From the NCBI RefSeq assembly GCF_020283565.1, contig NC_060059.1:37502338-37566337 (forward strand): a DNA stretch of 64,000 nucleotides, in the 5' to 3' direction. Positions 47,808 to 59,668 of the stretch are shown piece by piece. Made by a program: the position numbers and the translations under genes. This stretch comes from Trifolium pratense (taxonomy: Eukaryota > Streptophyta > Magnoliopsida > Fabales > Fabaceae). Below the pieces are notes generated by a model. That model was given only the letters and a program-made list of their open reading frames with translations. It did no database searches and was not told the origin of the DNA. How positions within the stretch are numbered: position 1 is the stretch's first letter; each line of letters starts with the position of its first letter.

Positions 47808-47904
47808 TTTTTTTGTTTACAATAAGTTGAGGATCGAACCCAGAACTTATATCATACTGCCCAAATCCCTCATCACTAGACCAAACCTAGTAGTTTTGCT
47901 TGAT
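47808..47904 (-). mobile_element. tRNA-derived SINE
   Basis: Minus strand: TTTGGTCTAGTGATGAGGGA (box A), GGGTTCGATCCTC (box B), then an A-run after attgtaaac. It is the same family as the unit at about 40000-40110. Confidence 0.7.
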
Positions 47905-48034
47905 AGATTTTTTTATAAAGATTAATCACCGGTGAAAAAAATGTACCTATAGGCTATAGCATATAAACTCAAAAAATAAAAATTTGTCGTCTGGTAAGTA
48001 CCTTCTCAAACGGTTAGTGGTGTTTTAAAACAAT

Positions 48035-49395
48035 GAGTAATCAGTCAATTTAGTCCCTAAACTATCACTCTCTCACCAACTTAGTCCCTAAACTATTAAA
48101 AATAACTAAAAGGTCCCTAATCTATTTTTCATCCGTCAATTTAGTCCCTAAACTATCAATCTCTCACCAACTTAGTCCCTAAACTATTAAAAACAACTAA
48201 AAGGTCCCTAATCTATTTTCCATCCGTCAATTTAGTCCCTAAATTATCACTCTCTCACCAACTTAGTCCCTAAACTATTAAAAACAACTAAAAGGTCCAT
48301 AATCTATTTTTCATCCGTCAATTTAGTCCTCGGTTAACTTGTCTATAAAACCCTAAAATATTATCACCCTTTATTTTTCCACGTGCTTCGACGAAAACAA
48401 CCACCCTGCTCGCCGCCAACCACTCCACTCTCCGGCAACAACCGTTTTGCTCGCAACACAAATATAACATCTAGTCGCCGAACTCAATTCATTCTTTCAG
48501 AATAATCATTTAGAACGAAAGAGATCTTTAGTATGAAAAAAGTGGCAATTGTCGGTTTCTTTTTTTTTTAACACAGAATATTTTTTTTATTCAACTTTTT
48601 GACAGAAAGATTAAAAAAAATGATATGATTCAACCGTTTTTGGTTTTATAGCTTGTTGTTTTGTCTGGTTTAATAATACTGCTTATCCTAGTGAGTTTTA
48701 TAGTCCCACTGGACCGGAAGGTCCGGAAGCTTCTCAAGCTCAAGCATTTACTTTTCTTGTTAGTGACTACGCTAAAATCAGGTCTGTTTTTTGTTCTCAC
48801 TTTTGTAAATTTGTAAGGATTTGTGATTTTGTTTTATCCCTTTGAAGTTTATACTGTGATCTCTTGTTTCTTGCGGGTCTGGGAGTTTTTTTATCCTTCT
48901 ATTCCTTTTCTTCTGTTTTAGTATGCTAACAAAGTCTTATTAAATTCCAAGCATTTGTATGGTGAATTATCTTTGCAGGCTGATTGTGTTATTGGTAATA
49001 CTAGTTGGAGCTAGCTTTTTTCATCCATGCTAGTGTGTTAAAAAGTGCCTTGAGATATTATAACAGGTTTGTTAGGAATCATAAAATAATGTTTGTGAGG
49101 GACTAAATTTAAGGATGTGAATATAGTTTAGGGACCTTTTAGTTGTTTTTAATAGTTTGGGGACTAAGTTGGTGAGAGAGTGATAGTTTAGGGACTAAAT
49201 TGACGGATGAAAAATAGATTAGGGACATTTTAGTTGTTTTTAATAGTTTAGGGACTAAGTTGGTGAGAGAGGGATAGTTTAGGGACTAAATTGACGGATG
49301 AAAAATAGATTAGGGACCTTTTAGTTGTTTTTAATAGTTTAGGGACTAAGTTGGTGAGAGAGTGATAGTTTAGAGACTAAATTGACTGATTACTC
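48035..49395. mobile_element. MULE-like non-autonomous element B with tandem-repeat arms and a psbC fragment
   Basis: Inverted ends GAGTAATCAGTCAATTTAGT are flanked by an exact 9-bp duplication taaaacaat (48026-48034, 49396-49404). Each arm is made of tandem units of about 92 bp (gtcaatttagtccctaaact... ctaaaaggtccctaatct), a little over three on the left and nearly three on the right. The interior has plain gene-like sequence: a psbC piece (48648-48764) and an intron/exon-like stretch to about 49060 (gaattatctttgcaggctga). That makes it Pack-MULE-like. No transposase. Confidence 0.85.
48648..48764 (+). pseudogene. psbC: Fragment of plastid psbC (CP43), central part
   Basis: The frame reads [17 protein letters not shown], then [15 protein letters not shown], then TFLV, against CP43 [20 protein letters not shown] and [12 protein letters not shown] duplicated GPE and loss of similarity after TFLV mark it as an altered fragment. 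It lies inside MULE-like element B. Confidence 0.88.
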
Positions 49396-49404
49396 TAAAA
49401 CAAT

Positions 49405-50119
49405 TTATAAAAATATAAAAGTTCATGAAGAAGAATAAACTGATACGAAATGAAAGAATTCATGGGAATTGTCTTGATCGTCGGATATCATTTTCAAATA
49501 GTAGTGAGAAGTCTTATCGAACGATTTCCTGCAATTCTTCCCAATATGTCATGAGTAAAGAATCCAATTATAACTCTCGATCTGTACAGAATGCACTGAG
49601 TGTCTTAATCTCTTATGAAATATATGTTATATATTCTTCGCTTTATTCTTAAAAAAATGATATTGATGGTCAACAAATTTAATATTACAATACAGTCAAT
49701 TTTCTTAATATCTGAATTTTTTTTATTGGATTCTTATAATTAGGAACTAAGTAATTTTTTGACATTACTACTACTAGTATTTTACAGTGGACTACTACTA
49801 TTCAGGCAGTACATGCTGGCACTTACCCTAAAAAATCTAAAAATATTAATTAATCCCCCAATTAATTTGAATCATGATTGACGTTTACGCATCATCGGTT
49901 CTTTCTTCCTCTCATACAATTCCACTTCCACTACACCATCATATCTCACTTTCACCCACTTCGTATTTCGTCAAATTGGTCACGTGCTCACGCGTGACTG
50001 GAACCTTCTCGAACCATCTCAAATCTCACTTCATTGTTCATTCCATTCCGCGATCCAATTCAACGTGCTTTCTCTCTTAAGTCCAAAACCGCGTTTTCGA
50101 GAACAAGAAATCGCCAACA
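49405..50119 (+). promoter_or_regulatory. Upstream region and 5' UTR of Lunapark
   Basis: AT-rich to about 49870, then a C/T-rich leader (ctttcttcctctcatacaat) up to the ATG. No clear TATA placement. The last 200 bases look like a 5' UTR. Confidence 0.4.
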
Positions 50120-53100
50120 ATGGCGGAAGAGAAAGCGGTTACTACCGCCGACGCCGAGAAGAAAGAGAAGACGAATGACACGGTTACTACTACTACTAAT
50201 GGAAGCGGAAAGAAGAAGCGTAAAGGTTTCATTTCGCGAATTTGGAATTTTGTATTTAGGTCTAATAAAGATGATTTTGAGAAGAGGCTTCAGTGTATTT
50301 CTAAGGAAGAAGCTTCTGTTATGAGTAGAATGAACATCAGATCCCGTTCATGGAGGCGTACCTCTCGCGACATTATTATTTTTTCTATTTTATTTGAGGT
50401 ATACTCTGATTATTATTATTATTACATTATTACATTCCGATTTTTACTCTTGGTTTTTGTTAATTCTTCATTATTTTCTGTGTTTATTAATTAATCAATA
50501 CTCTTGTAATAAATAAATTAAAATTAATTATTATCAACCAAACGTTTGATCCCCGCAACTGCATTTGGGAGGGGACCGGAACCACTTGATGTCAGAACTC
50601 GCCCTGAACTTTGGACTACTAGGCCCCCTTCCTCTGGAAACCACAGGGTGAAAACCAAAAAAAAATAAAATAATAATTATTATTCATAGTAATATAATTT
50701 AGGTCAATGTAAGATTGTTACAAGTGGTGATTTGAGCCTATGGAGAAAATTTATTTAGTGGAAACTTCATAACTATAACATGTTTTTAGCAAAAATAAAA
50801 TAAGGTAAATATGTCATACTCCCTCCGGGTCACGATTATAAGCAAATCTTGACTTTTCAGATTCATGGAACAACTGATTAACTGATGTATTTGATATATA
50901 ATATAAACTAGATACATAAGTTATTTTACGAGACAAGACACAGCGCAAGTTTGAACCCACAATTTCTCATTTAATGTGTGAGATTTTTTGCCATGGCCTT
51001 TGTAGTGTGGCAGATTTTGTGTCATCCGCCATAGGACGCAATGCTATGCTTATATGGCGGATTTTTGGCTGGCCACCATCGATTACATTGGATTTAACTC
51101 AATTTTGCACAGAATTAGGGATGAACACCACTAATTACTAATAAGACCATGCCACTATTTGAACTCTGAAAACCCTTTAACATCCAGGACTAGATGGAGT
51201 GCGACCTAGGTGACTGGAATTTAGGTTGCTTCTAATTCACCCCTAAACAAATTGACTTATAAGATAAGGAATGTATTGTCTAGTACTTATTATAAATTAC
51301 TAATGAGGTCATATTTACAATAGTGAGTATTCAAGTGGAAATAAAATTTTAAGACTAAACCCCTCGTTTTTGTCCTCTGAAAATACAAATGTTTTTTCTC
51401 TTTGGTTTTTGGTAGATTTTTGTAGATGATTTAGTCTGGTAATAATTTGAACTGTTTCCGTCTTTTATTATATGATGATTTACATTTGAAAATATGCAAA
51501 ATGAGAAGGTACATTTGGATTCTAAGTATTTATAGTGTTTGCTTGGAGACCCAAAAATAAGTTTGTGATGAAATTCCATGCATGCCCTTTAGTCATTCTT
51601 TTGCTTTCCATTTTTACTATCACTCAAGGGAGAGTTACAAAAGGATATAATACTTTAGTTACTAAATTGATGATAAAAGTCTTCAAAGACTAAAGTTTAT
51701 AACACCTGTGTAGTTTATAACATTTATCTGACAATAAAAGTATTTTTGTAGGATGAAAATAGCGGGCATGCTCAAATTAATTTGACAATATATTAATATT
51801 GTTCTACCAAGGGTTTTATTTTCTGGCATTGTTGGGAAAAATTATTTTTCTTAAGCAGTTTAAACCTTTTCAGGTCTTTGCTGTAGCTTATGCGGTTATG
51901 ACAACAAGATCCATAGATATGAATTGGAAAATGAGGGCGATTCGAGTTTTTCCGATGTTTCTCTTTCCTGCCTTATCATATGCTACTTATTCAACATTTG
52001 TAAGCTTCATAAGGATGTGTAGGTGTCAGGAATTTTCAATTATTACACATTATCTTGCAGAAGCTAGTGTATTTATATTTTTTTATAAATCAGAGCACCT
52101 CTTTCTATATCATGTGGGTTCTATTGAGTTTGCAGTCAACATCCAGGTCAATAGAACCACCAATTTTGTATGTCATTGGTAGTATTAAATTTGAGGTTTC
52201 GCATTTTCAGTAGAATTTCTGTTGTTTTCGTTCTTTAAGTGGGTTATCTGCTAGGAATTTAAAACCAACTTCTTTCTCTATGTATCATACTGATTGCCTC
52301 AGTGTAGTCTTTTGCACATAGTGCCGATAAAAAACACGTTCCTAATGTGTCATTACATTTATTAGAAGCTCCCAGAATTGATGCAATTTAGGGCAAATAC
52401 CTCAAATGAAACTTGTGTAAATAAAAAGTTCTTGAAGGAGCCAGCATTTTTACAAAGAAATTTGGTAACATCAGCCATACATTGTAACAAGCTATGTTTC
52501 TCAATTCTAAAGATGAATTTGCAACATTAGATTTCAATTAATGGTGCAATTTATTGGACTGTAAGCACATGTTTAGAGTCTGATTTGCCAAGTGCAAATA
52601 ATATTAGTTGAAATGTTAATCTGAATGTGTGATTTTATAGGTGACCGCAGGGACCAGAAAATTCTTGAAAGGCTGAGAACTGAAAGGAAGGAAAAAATTG
52701 ACGAGCTCAAAGAGAAGACAAATTATTACAGTACTCAACAACTCATTCAGGTGATTCTTTGATGTAAAATGTTTGTTACATGGCTTTCAATATAAAAAAA
52801 ATCTGTTAATATAATTATATGCTACTATAACTAGATATGTTGGCATCTCATAGTATAATTCAATCCAGTCAAACATTTTGATAAACCAGCATTCACTCCC
52901 CCCATCACTTGACATCACCCAATAAGGGAAAAATATTGCCCTTGTGCTAATTTGAATCCCACTCACTGGCAACAAGCTGTGAATGCTACCAGTCCACCGC
53001 CACCGCCTCATTATGAGTACTAGATTCAACTTACAACATAGGAGCCTTAAAAAAAATAAGGCTCGTGTAGCACCATATATTTTTTGAACTCGTGCTAGAT

Positions 53101-55481
53101 TTCAATTAAATTGTTATGCTTTGCCATTCCTAATCTAACTGTGCTTTTTTCTTGGGAAGTGTCGATGATTTGAACAAGGGTAGAACTTCACCTGATATTC
53201 ACTATGCTATTATTTCTCATTCGAGCATACTCTTACCTGATATGTTATACATTACATGCGCGCGCACACACACACAACCATCTTTTATGATGCTGATAAA
53301 TTTTGTCTATTAGTTCACTGTTCAATGATTACTAGTTATTCCAAATATCTCTTACCCCTGTTATATTAAGCCTTTTGGTTTATTGTCTATTATTTCTTCC
53401 ATGTTGACTATATAAAAAAGAATTGCTCACTATATATAAAAAAGAACTCTTGCAGTGCTTGTTTATTACTATTAACTGTACTTGAAGTGGTTGTTTGACA
53501 TGTATAAAATATTTCAAATTACTTCATTGTTGAAACTTGAAAATATAATGTTAAAAAATAGAAGAGTTGATACACTTTTTAATGAAGAGACTACTGAGTT
53601 ATAGAAGAATGAATTTTACATGAACATGCATTTCAGCTTCCCTAAATTTTTTCATTATTCTCCTTCATCGGATTTTTCTGTAGTGGAGAAATGATTGAAA
53701 TCACATATTTCTACGACTAGAATCCTATTTTCTTTTAATTATGTCCTGAGAAGATTCTTGTGCTTTGAAATGCATATTTGAAGGAAAATTATGATTATAA
53801 TTGTTTGCAACTACTCAAACATTATCGTGTATTTTACTTGTGTTTGCAGAAATATGACACAGACCCAGCAGCAAAGGCAGCTGCTGCAACTGTTTTGGCA
53901 TCCAAGCTGGGTGCAGATTCGGGTTTGAAAGTGTATATGGAAGATAAATCTAAATCTGGTGCTCCAACAGGAAAGCCCAACAATGTTGAACCTGTGCAGT
54001 CTAGTGGACTTCAAAATCGCAAACAAGGGCAAACTCAATCCACTAGTCCGGGGACAACTACCCCAAATCATCCTGATCAACAATTAATTGCTTCAGGGGG
54101 AGCTGATCAAACTCAGACTCGTGTGCAGAAACAGCCGGTAGTTGTTGAGCATCACCAACCTCAAAGCTCAACAAAGTATGATGGAGGTTTGGTTGCTCGA
54201 ATTGCAGCATTGCTGGTTGGCGAAGATCCAATGCAGTCCTACGCACTCATATGTGGTAACTGCTATATGCATAATGGTAAGTGGAATAGGTTTAATGTTA
54301 CATATAGGTTTTGTTCGCTTGCATCTATTGCAGAAAATGAAAGGTTGGGATATCGCACAACCATATACGGATGGTTAAAATTGACTTTTAAGTATAACCA
54401 TTCTTGACCATCCCATATATGTTTGTTCAGTCAATACTAGCTCCTTTCACCTCATGTGCTTTCACTTGATATGCCTCCTGTGTTGGGGGATATGTCTAGT
54501 GAGAGGGCTTTTTATACTCCCTCCGTCCCAAAATATAAGAGCTAATTTGGCTAAATGATACTATACTATTCATTTATCTTGCTTTGACCATATTTTTTTA
54601 ATAATATATAGATATAAATATTAGCATATAAGATATTGTTTGATTTGTTTTGATGTGTATTTTCAAAATATCAAATTTTTATATTTTTACTAAAAGAGAA
54701 TTAAAGATATTAGTGATCAAAATTGTGTGTTGGCATACATGCATTAGTCAGACTAGCTCTTATATTTTGGGACGGAGGGAGTACAAGACTAAGAAATACA
54801 TTTTGACTATTCATGCATAATAGATAGAGTAGATTAATAGTTATTGGATGTCAGTTAATCACTTCAAAAAAATACTTTTTCAAATTTTGACGATGATAAG
54901 GTCTACTGATCAATGTTTAATCCTTTCTCTCAATACCCTTCTTACTTGATACATGCTTAGACACATACATTTATAACTGTGCATGCGTGCCTGTGTTTCA
55001 ATGGATTGACAGGGAAAGTGTTTTTATTTTTATTTTTATCTACTACTTCTCAGGCCTTGCTCGAAGAGAGGAGTTTCCATTTATCACTTACTACTGCCCA
55101 CACTGTCACGCCCTGAACAAACCAAAGCTATCGGCTGAGCCCATCTCTGGTTTTAATTTGCCAAACACTGGTTCCCCAAAAACTGATAGAGAGGCAGTTA
55201 AAAATGCTAGTATCACTGCTTCTGACAGCTTGGTCGGAAACATTAAACCAGTAGATGCTACCCCGGAGATCAAGCGCATATCTGAAGAAGCTACCACTGA
55301 GATCAAGCCCATATCTGAAGAAGCTATCCCTGAGGTCGAGCACATATCTGAGGAAGCTACAACTGAGATCAAGCACATATCTGAAGAAGCTATCCCTGAG
55401 GTCGAGCACATATCTGAAGGAGCTACCCCCGAGGTCGAGCACATATCTGAAGGAGCTAGTTTAGGGAAAGAAGAAAACTAG
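50120..55481 (+). CDS. LNP: Lunapark, ER three-way-junction protein, 5 exons
   Basis: Exons 50120-50398, 51874-52018, 52641-52750, 53850-54276, 55054-55481 sum to 1389 bases, 462 residues. Two membrane segments (about 82-104 and 118-140) form a hairpin. A coiled coil (DRRDQKILERLRTERKEKID, to about 178) follows, then DPAAKAAAATVLASKLGADS, a Gln/Ser-rich linker, and a Cys4 zinc finger C313-x2-C316-x18-C335-x2-C338 (CGNC, CPHC). LNP stabilises ER tubule junctions; plant LNPs also act with RHD3/atlastin. Exon 2 ends at the GTAGGT donor (52019); the other nearby GTs would create a stop. After the finger the C-terminus has about seven decapeptide-like units E(I/V)xxISE(E/G)A, a tract I do not know from other Lunaparks. 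Confidence 0.93.
50543..50672 (+). mobile_element. 5'-truncated SINE in Lunapark intron 1
   Basis: Body aaccacttgatgtcagaact and tail cacagggtgaaaaccaaaaa match the SINE at 39838-39988 in the opposite orientation. The box A part is missing. Confidence 0.6.
50820..50932. mobile_element. One-ended Stowaway remnant in Lunapark intron 1
   Basis: TA then CTCCCTCCGGGTCACGATTA is a Stowaway-type end; no partner end is present. Confidence 0.5.
54517..54781. mobile_element. Stowaway-type MITE in Lunapark intron 4
   Basis: CTCCCTCCGTCCCAAAATAT and its inverted copy, flanked by TA on both sides; 265 bp. Arms are nearly perfect, so it is among the younger copies here. Confidence 0.92.
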
Positions 55482-56438
55482 TGAAAAGGAAGCATTATTT
55501 TGGGGCGGGCTGTTCTTTTTTTGGGTCAAAGGGGACGAGCTGTTTGAATACACGTCTTGCCCCTTGTTTCGGGAAATAGACTAACTATAAGGAGTACAAC
55601 TTTGGTTTTGAGGAAAAGTGTTGATGTATTACTTTGAAACCTGTAATAATATATAAAAAGTAATACGTAGATAGCATTATCTTGTTTGTAACTTACAGAA
55701 ATTTTGGGATTTGATTTTCATTTTGTTAGGACAGTTTTGGCTCAAGAGTTGAATCCAATAATTTGTCTATTTTGTGTAAAGAGTTAATGTGCGTTAAGCT
55801 GTCAGTCAAGTATTCCCATGCTTTTGAAAAGAGGTGTGTTATTCAAACACAAATTTTGAGACACATAATTAACACAATTCTCTTTCCACTCACAAGCACG
55901 TATGCAAAAAATATTAAAAAAATCAAAAAAGTATATTTGTTGTATTTTTGTCAAATAAATATGTTTACGTAACATTTTCCTTTTGAAAAATAAGGTATTA
56001 TTCTATTCGTTCAAACCAAAAATTAGGATGGTTTAAAAATACAATAAATCTATTTAAAATTGGTAGAAAATGATAAAAACTAATAAGACAGTTGAGAGAA
56101 AACTCATGGGATGCATTGTTTCATGGAATCCAAAATGGGAGTGAAATTAAATTTTTCTGTGAGAAATCAATTTTCCTGTGGAAAAACACCTTTGCTACCT
56201 CTTATCTACGAACAATTCCACTTGAATAACCGTTCTATTGTTCTTTCGTATCATTGTTAATTTTTTTACCAGAATAAACTTAATTTATTTCATTGATACT
56301 TGCAATATAAGATTGATAATGGACTACAATCAAAGTCACAGTGACTAGGAGAAAAAAACATGATAAAGTGGTTACACTATAAGTGACACAATTAACTCGA
56401 TTTCTTATAAAAGTTACCTTAAGTTTGCTTTAAAGATT
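55482..56438. other. Lunapark 3' flank and intergenic sequence
   Basis: No gene seen. Confidence 0.45.
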
Positions 56439-56456
56439 AGAATGGCTCTACATTTG

Positions 56457-56540
56457 CCTGTCTCCCGATAGGTCCCTTTGGTTGAGGATGAGGAGTGAAT
56501 TTTCAACCTCGAGGAACTCGGTTCAAGACCCGTCACCGAG
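56457..56540 (+). mobile_element. 84-bp tRNA-like insert with 18-bp target duplication
   Basis: The direct repeat agaatggctctacatttg lies at 56439-56456 and 56541-56558. Between them is a short sequence with box A-like TTTGGTTGAGGATGAGGAG and box B GGTTCAAGACCC, and no A-tail. The long exact duplication points to LINE-type target-primed insertion of a minimal tRNA-like RNA. Confidence 0.72.
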
Positions 56541-56609
56541 AGAATGGCTCTACATTTGTTAATGATGTCACCAAATTCATTGATGTACTCACTCTCTCAA
56601 TACACTATG

Positions 56610-56965
56610 ACTCTGTTTAGTAAAAAATAGCGGATAATTAATAAACTAACTTATGGCGAATAAGATAGCTGATTGAATTTATAGTGTACGGTGAAATTAG
56701 TGGTTGAACTAGCTTATAAGTATAAATAAAATGATATAAAAAAAATATATGTTTAATTAGTATTTAATTTTTTCAAGTAAGATGATAGAGGTAAAATTGG
56801 AAAAAAAAAATATAAGTTGTAAGCTTATAAGCTACTTGAAATAACATTTGAAAAACAAGCTATAAACTCATTTTGAAAAACTATTACCAAACAGAGTTTT
56901 TTCTAACGAAATGAGCTTATAAACTATAAGCTATAAGCTAGCTTACATGTCTTCCCAAACAGAAC
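56610..56965. mobile_element. MITE (CTCTGTTTAG / CCCAAACAGAAC ends)
   Basis: Left ctctgtttagtaaaaaatag and right cttcccaaacagaacc are imperfectly inverted. The interior has aagcttataagct and aagctataagctag motifs. Another ccaaacagag near 56890 complicates the right border. Confidence 0.5.
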
Positions 56966-57645
56966 CTATCAACTATTGATATTTTAAGCATGGCCACCAT
57001 GACACGTCATTTTGAAGCTATTTATTTATTTTTTGTTCTATTGGTACAACTCTTAAAAGTTCATAATGAGTCCTACAACAAATTTAGGACTTAGTAGTTT
57101 TTAAGGTGGTGCAGATAGCATCCAAAAAATGGAAAAAAGGCCAAACAAGCATAAGGCCCAAAGAGCAAAAGTAAAAAAGTCCTTTACATTACACTACACT
57201 TCTGCACTGCACTGCACTGCACTAATGAATACACTGTTATTATTACCGCCGCACCGAAGATTGATTCAAACCTCATCGGAATCCGATCGGAAAAAACAAA
57301 CTCAGGCAAATCAAATAATTACTACAAACCCTAGCCACAAATCACAATCCACTTTCTGCAACATTATTGCTCTTCGAATCTCCGAACAATAATGTAAATT
57401 CCCATCAATTATCTTTTCTCCAATCGCTTTTCTTCATTTTCTTTTCAATTTCAATACATTATTATATACTATTAGATAAATGTAGGAATCTTATGTTAAT
57501 TTATTATTATCGCATCAAATTACAATACTAATACATTTATCCTCATCATTATTGTTGTTTTGTTTTGTTAGTTTATTATAATTTATAGAGATGATTTCAA
57601 ATGCTATGAGTTGATGATGATAAATTGAGCAAGGTGTGAGAGTGA

Positions 57646-59668
57646 ATGGCAACAACTAGTGCAGTTTTATTTCTTACGTGCGGGGAACAATATTTGTTGC
57701 CGACGCCAATGGCGACGCATGTCGCTTTTCTCAGATATATAAATCGCACTATTCAGTCAATAAATCAACGTTTTGCTCACATTTTCTGCTCCCAAGACGA
57801 CGACATCAAAAATGTCAGGTACTTCAAATTGGTGCAGATTATCACATTTAATCCATCTTTGCAGTTAAAATTAATTTTGATTCAAAGTAGTTACCGTGAT
57901 TCCGAGCACATTTTTTGAGTTTCAACCTTAGATTTAATTTATGTTGTATGGTTGTAGGATTATGCGTGAAGACGATGTTGGGAGAAAGTGCCAGCTAGAT
58001 GCTCAAGATTGTTCGTTGAATGACAAGAGTTTTGGTGGTGATAAGAAGGGCCAACATGCTGTTTTCAATGTGTTGGATACTATGCTAAAGTCTAGTCTAG
58101 AGCGTCTGAAGATTATGAGGTTAGCTTTGATGTCATCAAGTAGTAATCATTATTCAGAAGAAAGATGTTAAGGATTCTGAACCGAATGACACTTTTGGTT
58201 ATTGCATGAATATTGCAGGGAAAATATATCTATGGTAAAGATAGGTCTTCATGGATATGCATGTGAATATAACAATGCTGAAAATGAAGCCACCATTAGG
58301 TTTTTGTGCTTGGAAGGTAAATTGGTAGCTGCACTTTGGCTTCGGAGGAGAATGGTGCAAAAAGGTATTCTTCCTGATGTGTATACCCACAACCATATTG
58401 TAAATCGGCTGTGCAAAACCGGTTTTATGGAGAAGGCAGATTGTCTCTTTAGACACATGTTAGAATCTGGTCCTCGTCCCAACTGTGCCACTTACAACAC
58501 TTTAATTAAGGGCTATTGTGCTCTTAATAGTATTGAAAAAGCTTTGGATCTGTTCTCAACCATGTCCAATGCTGGTATTCAGCCAAATAGGGTTACTTAT
58601 AACATACTCGTCCATGCATTGTTGTGTGAGAAAGGTCATCTAAAGAAAGCTAGAAAGATGCGTGAAGACATACTAAATGATGATAATGATGAAGATAAAC
58701 CTGATTTAGTTTCCTCAACTATATTTATGGATGATTATTTTAAGAATGGGGAAAGCAATCGGGCTCTTGGTCTTTGGAATGAGTTGATTCAAAAGTGCGC
58801 AAGAGTAGATGTTGTTTCTTATAATGTTCTTATCAATGGATTTTGCCTCAATAAACAGATGAATCTTGCATATGGATATGCGTGTGAGATGCTTAAGAAA
58901 GGTCTAATTCCTGATGTTTTTACTTATAATATTCTTATTGGTGCTCTTTGCAAGGAGGGAAGAATTATTGAAGCTTCCTATATTCTTGGAGTTATGTCTA
59001 AAATGGGAATTATGCCTGATCAAATTTCATACAGGATGATGATTAAAGGCCTTCGTTTGAATGGAGATGTTGTGCAAGCAAAAGACTTGCTTTTGCGTAT
59101 GTTGAATAATTTTATGGTGCAGAAGCCTCCGAAGCGTATAGTATGGAACCTAATAATTGATTTTTATGGAAGATGTGAAGATCTTAGAAATGCTCTTTTT
59201 ACAAGAAATCTGATGTTGGCTTTTGGCGTTCTCCCTAATGTATTTACTTATAATGCTTTAATTCTTGCACAATTGAAGAGTGGAAATATCCACAATGCTC
59301 TCTGTCTAAAGGAAGAGATGCCTGCAAAAGGTCTTCATCCTGATGTGGTTACTTATAATTTGTTGATAGGCGGTGCTTACGATTTTGGACGTCCCGAATT
59401 AGCACGTCAACTATATGATGAGATGCTGCATAGGGGTTGTGAACCAGATTTAAAAACTTTCACTGAATTTATCAAGGATTATTGTATTAGAGGTCACGTG
59501 GAAGACGCAGAAGGGCTTTATGCTAGGATACTGAAAGCTGGTATAGTGAATGATCATGTTCCAGTTCAAATTCTTTTTAATAAGTACTGCAAATTAAGGG
59601 AACCAGTCAAGGCATTTCTCTTTTATCAAGACTGGTTGGCAAGTAAACAGGATAGTAATTGTTCATGA
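57646..59668 (+). CDS. P-class pentatricopeptide repeat protein, 3 exons
   Basis: Exons 57646-57818, 57958-58119, 58219-59668 (GT/AG) sum to 1785 bases, 594 residues. Residues 1-112 come from two small exons and have no repeats; the N-terminus (THVAFLRYINRTIQSINQRF) is basic and fits an organelle presequence. From about residue 125 to 585 there are about eleven 35-residue PPR units with the usual VVSYNVLINGF, VFTYNILIGALCKEGRIIEA and VVTYNLLIGGA patterns and no E/DYW tail, so it is P-class. PPR proteins bind organellar RNA in a sequence-specific way. It resembles Arabidopsis At5g24830 from memory. A TTG within the intron gives a longer frame at the start of exon 3, but the upstream exons join in frame and supply an ATG. 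Confidence 0.9.

Larger units (their letters stand above)
47089..48025. other. Intergenic, with (TA)n and a SINE
   Basis: 3' flank of the RlmH-like gene. Apart from the microsatellite and SINE listed separately, nothing is seen. Confidence 0.45.

Noticed and set aside
53253..53277. A (CA)n tract with gcgcgc next to it as a Z-DNA or regulatory site
   Set aside because: Too short and in the middle of a Lunapark intron; ordinary microsatellite.
55106..55444. Antisense open frames full of SxMCSTSG-like repeats
   Set aside because: They arise from the repeat tract in the last Lunapark exon read on the other strand.
58202..58218. Upstream extension of the PPR frame from a TTG
   Set aside because: This is intron sequence ending TTGCAG; two upstream coding exons join in frame and provide an ATG.
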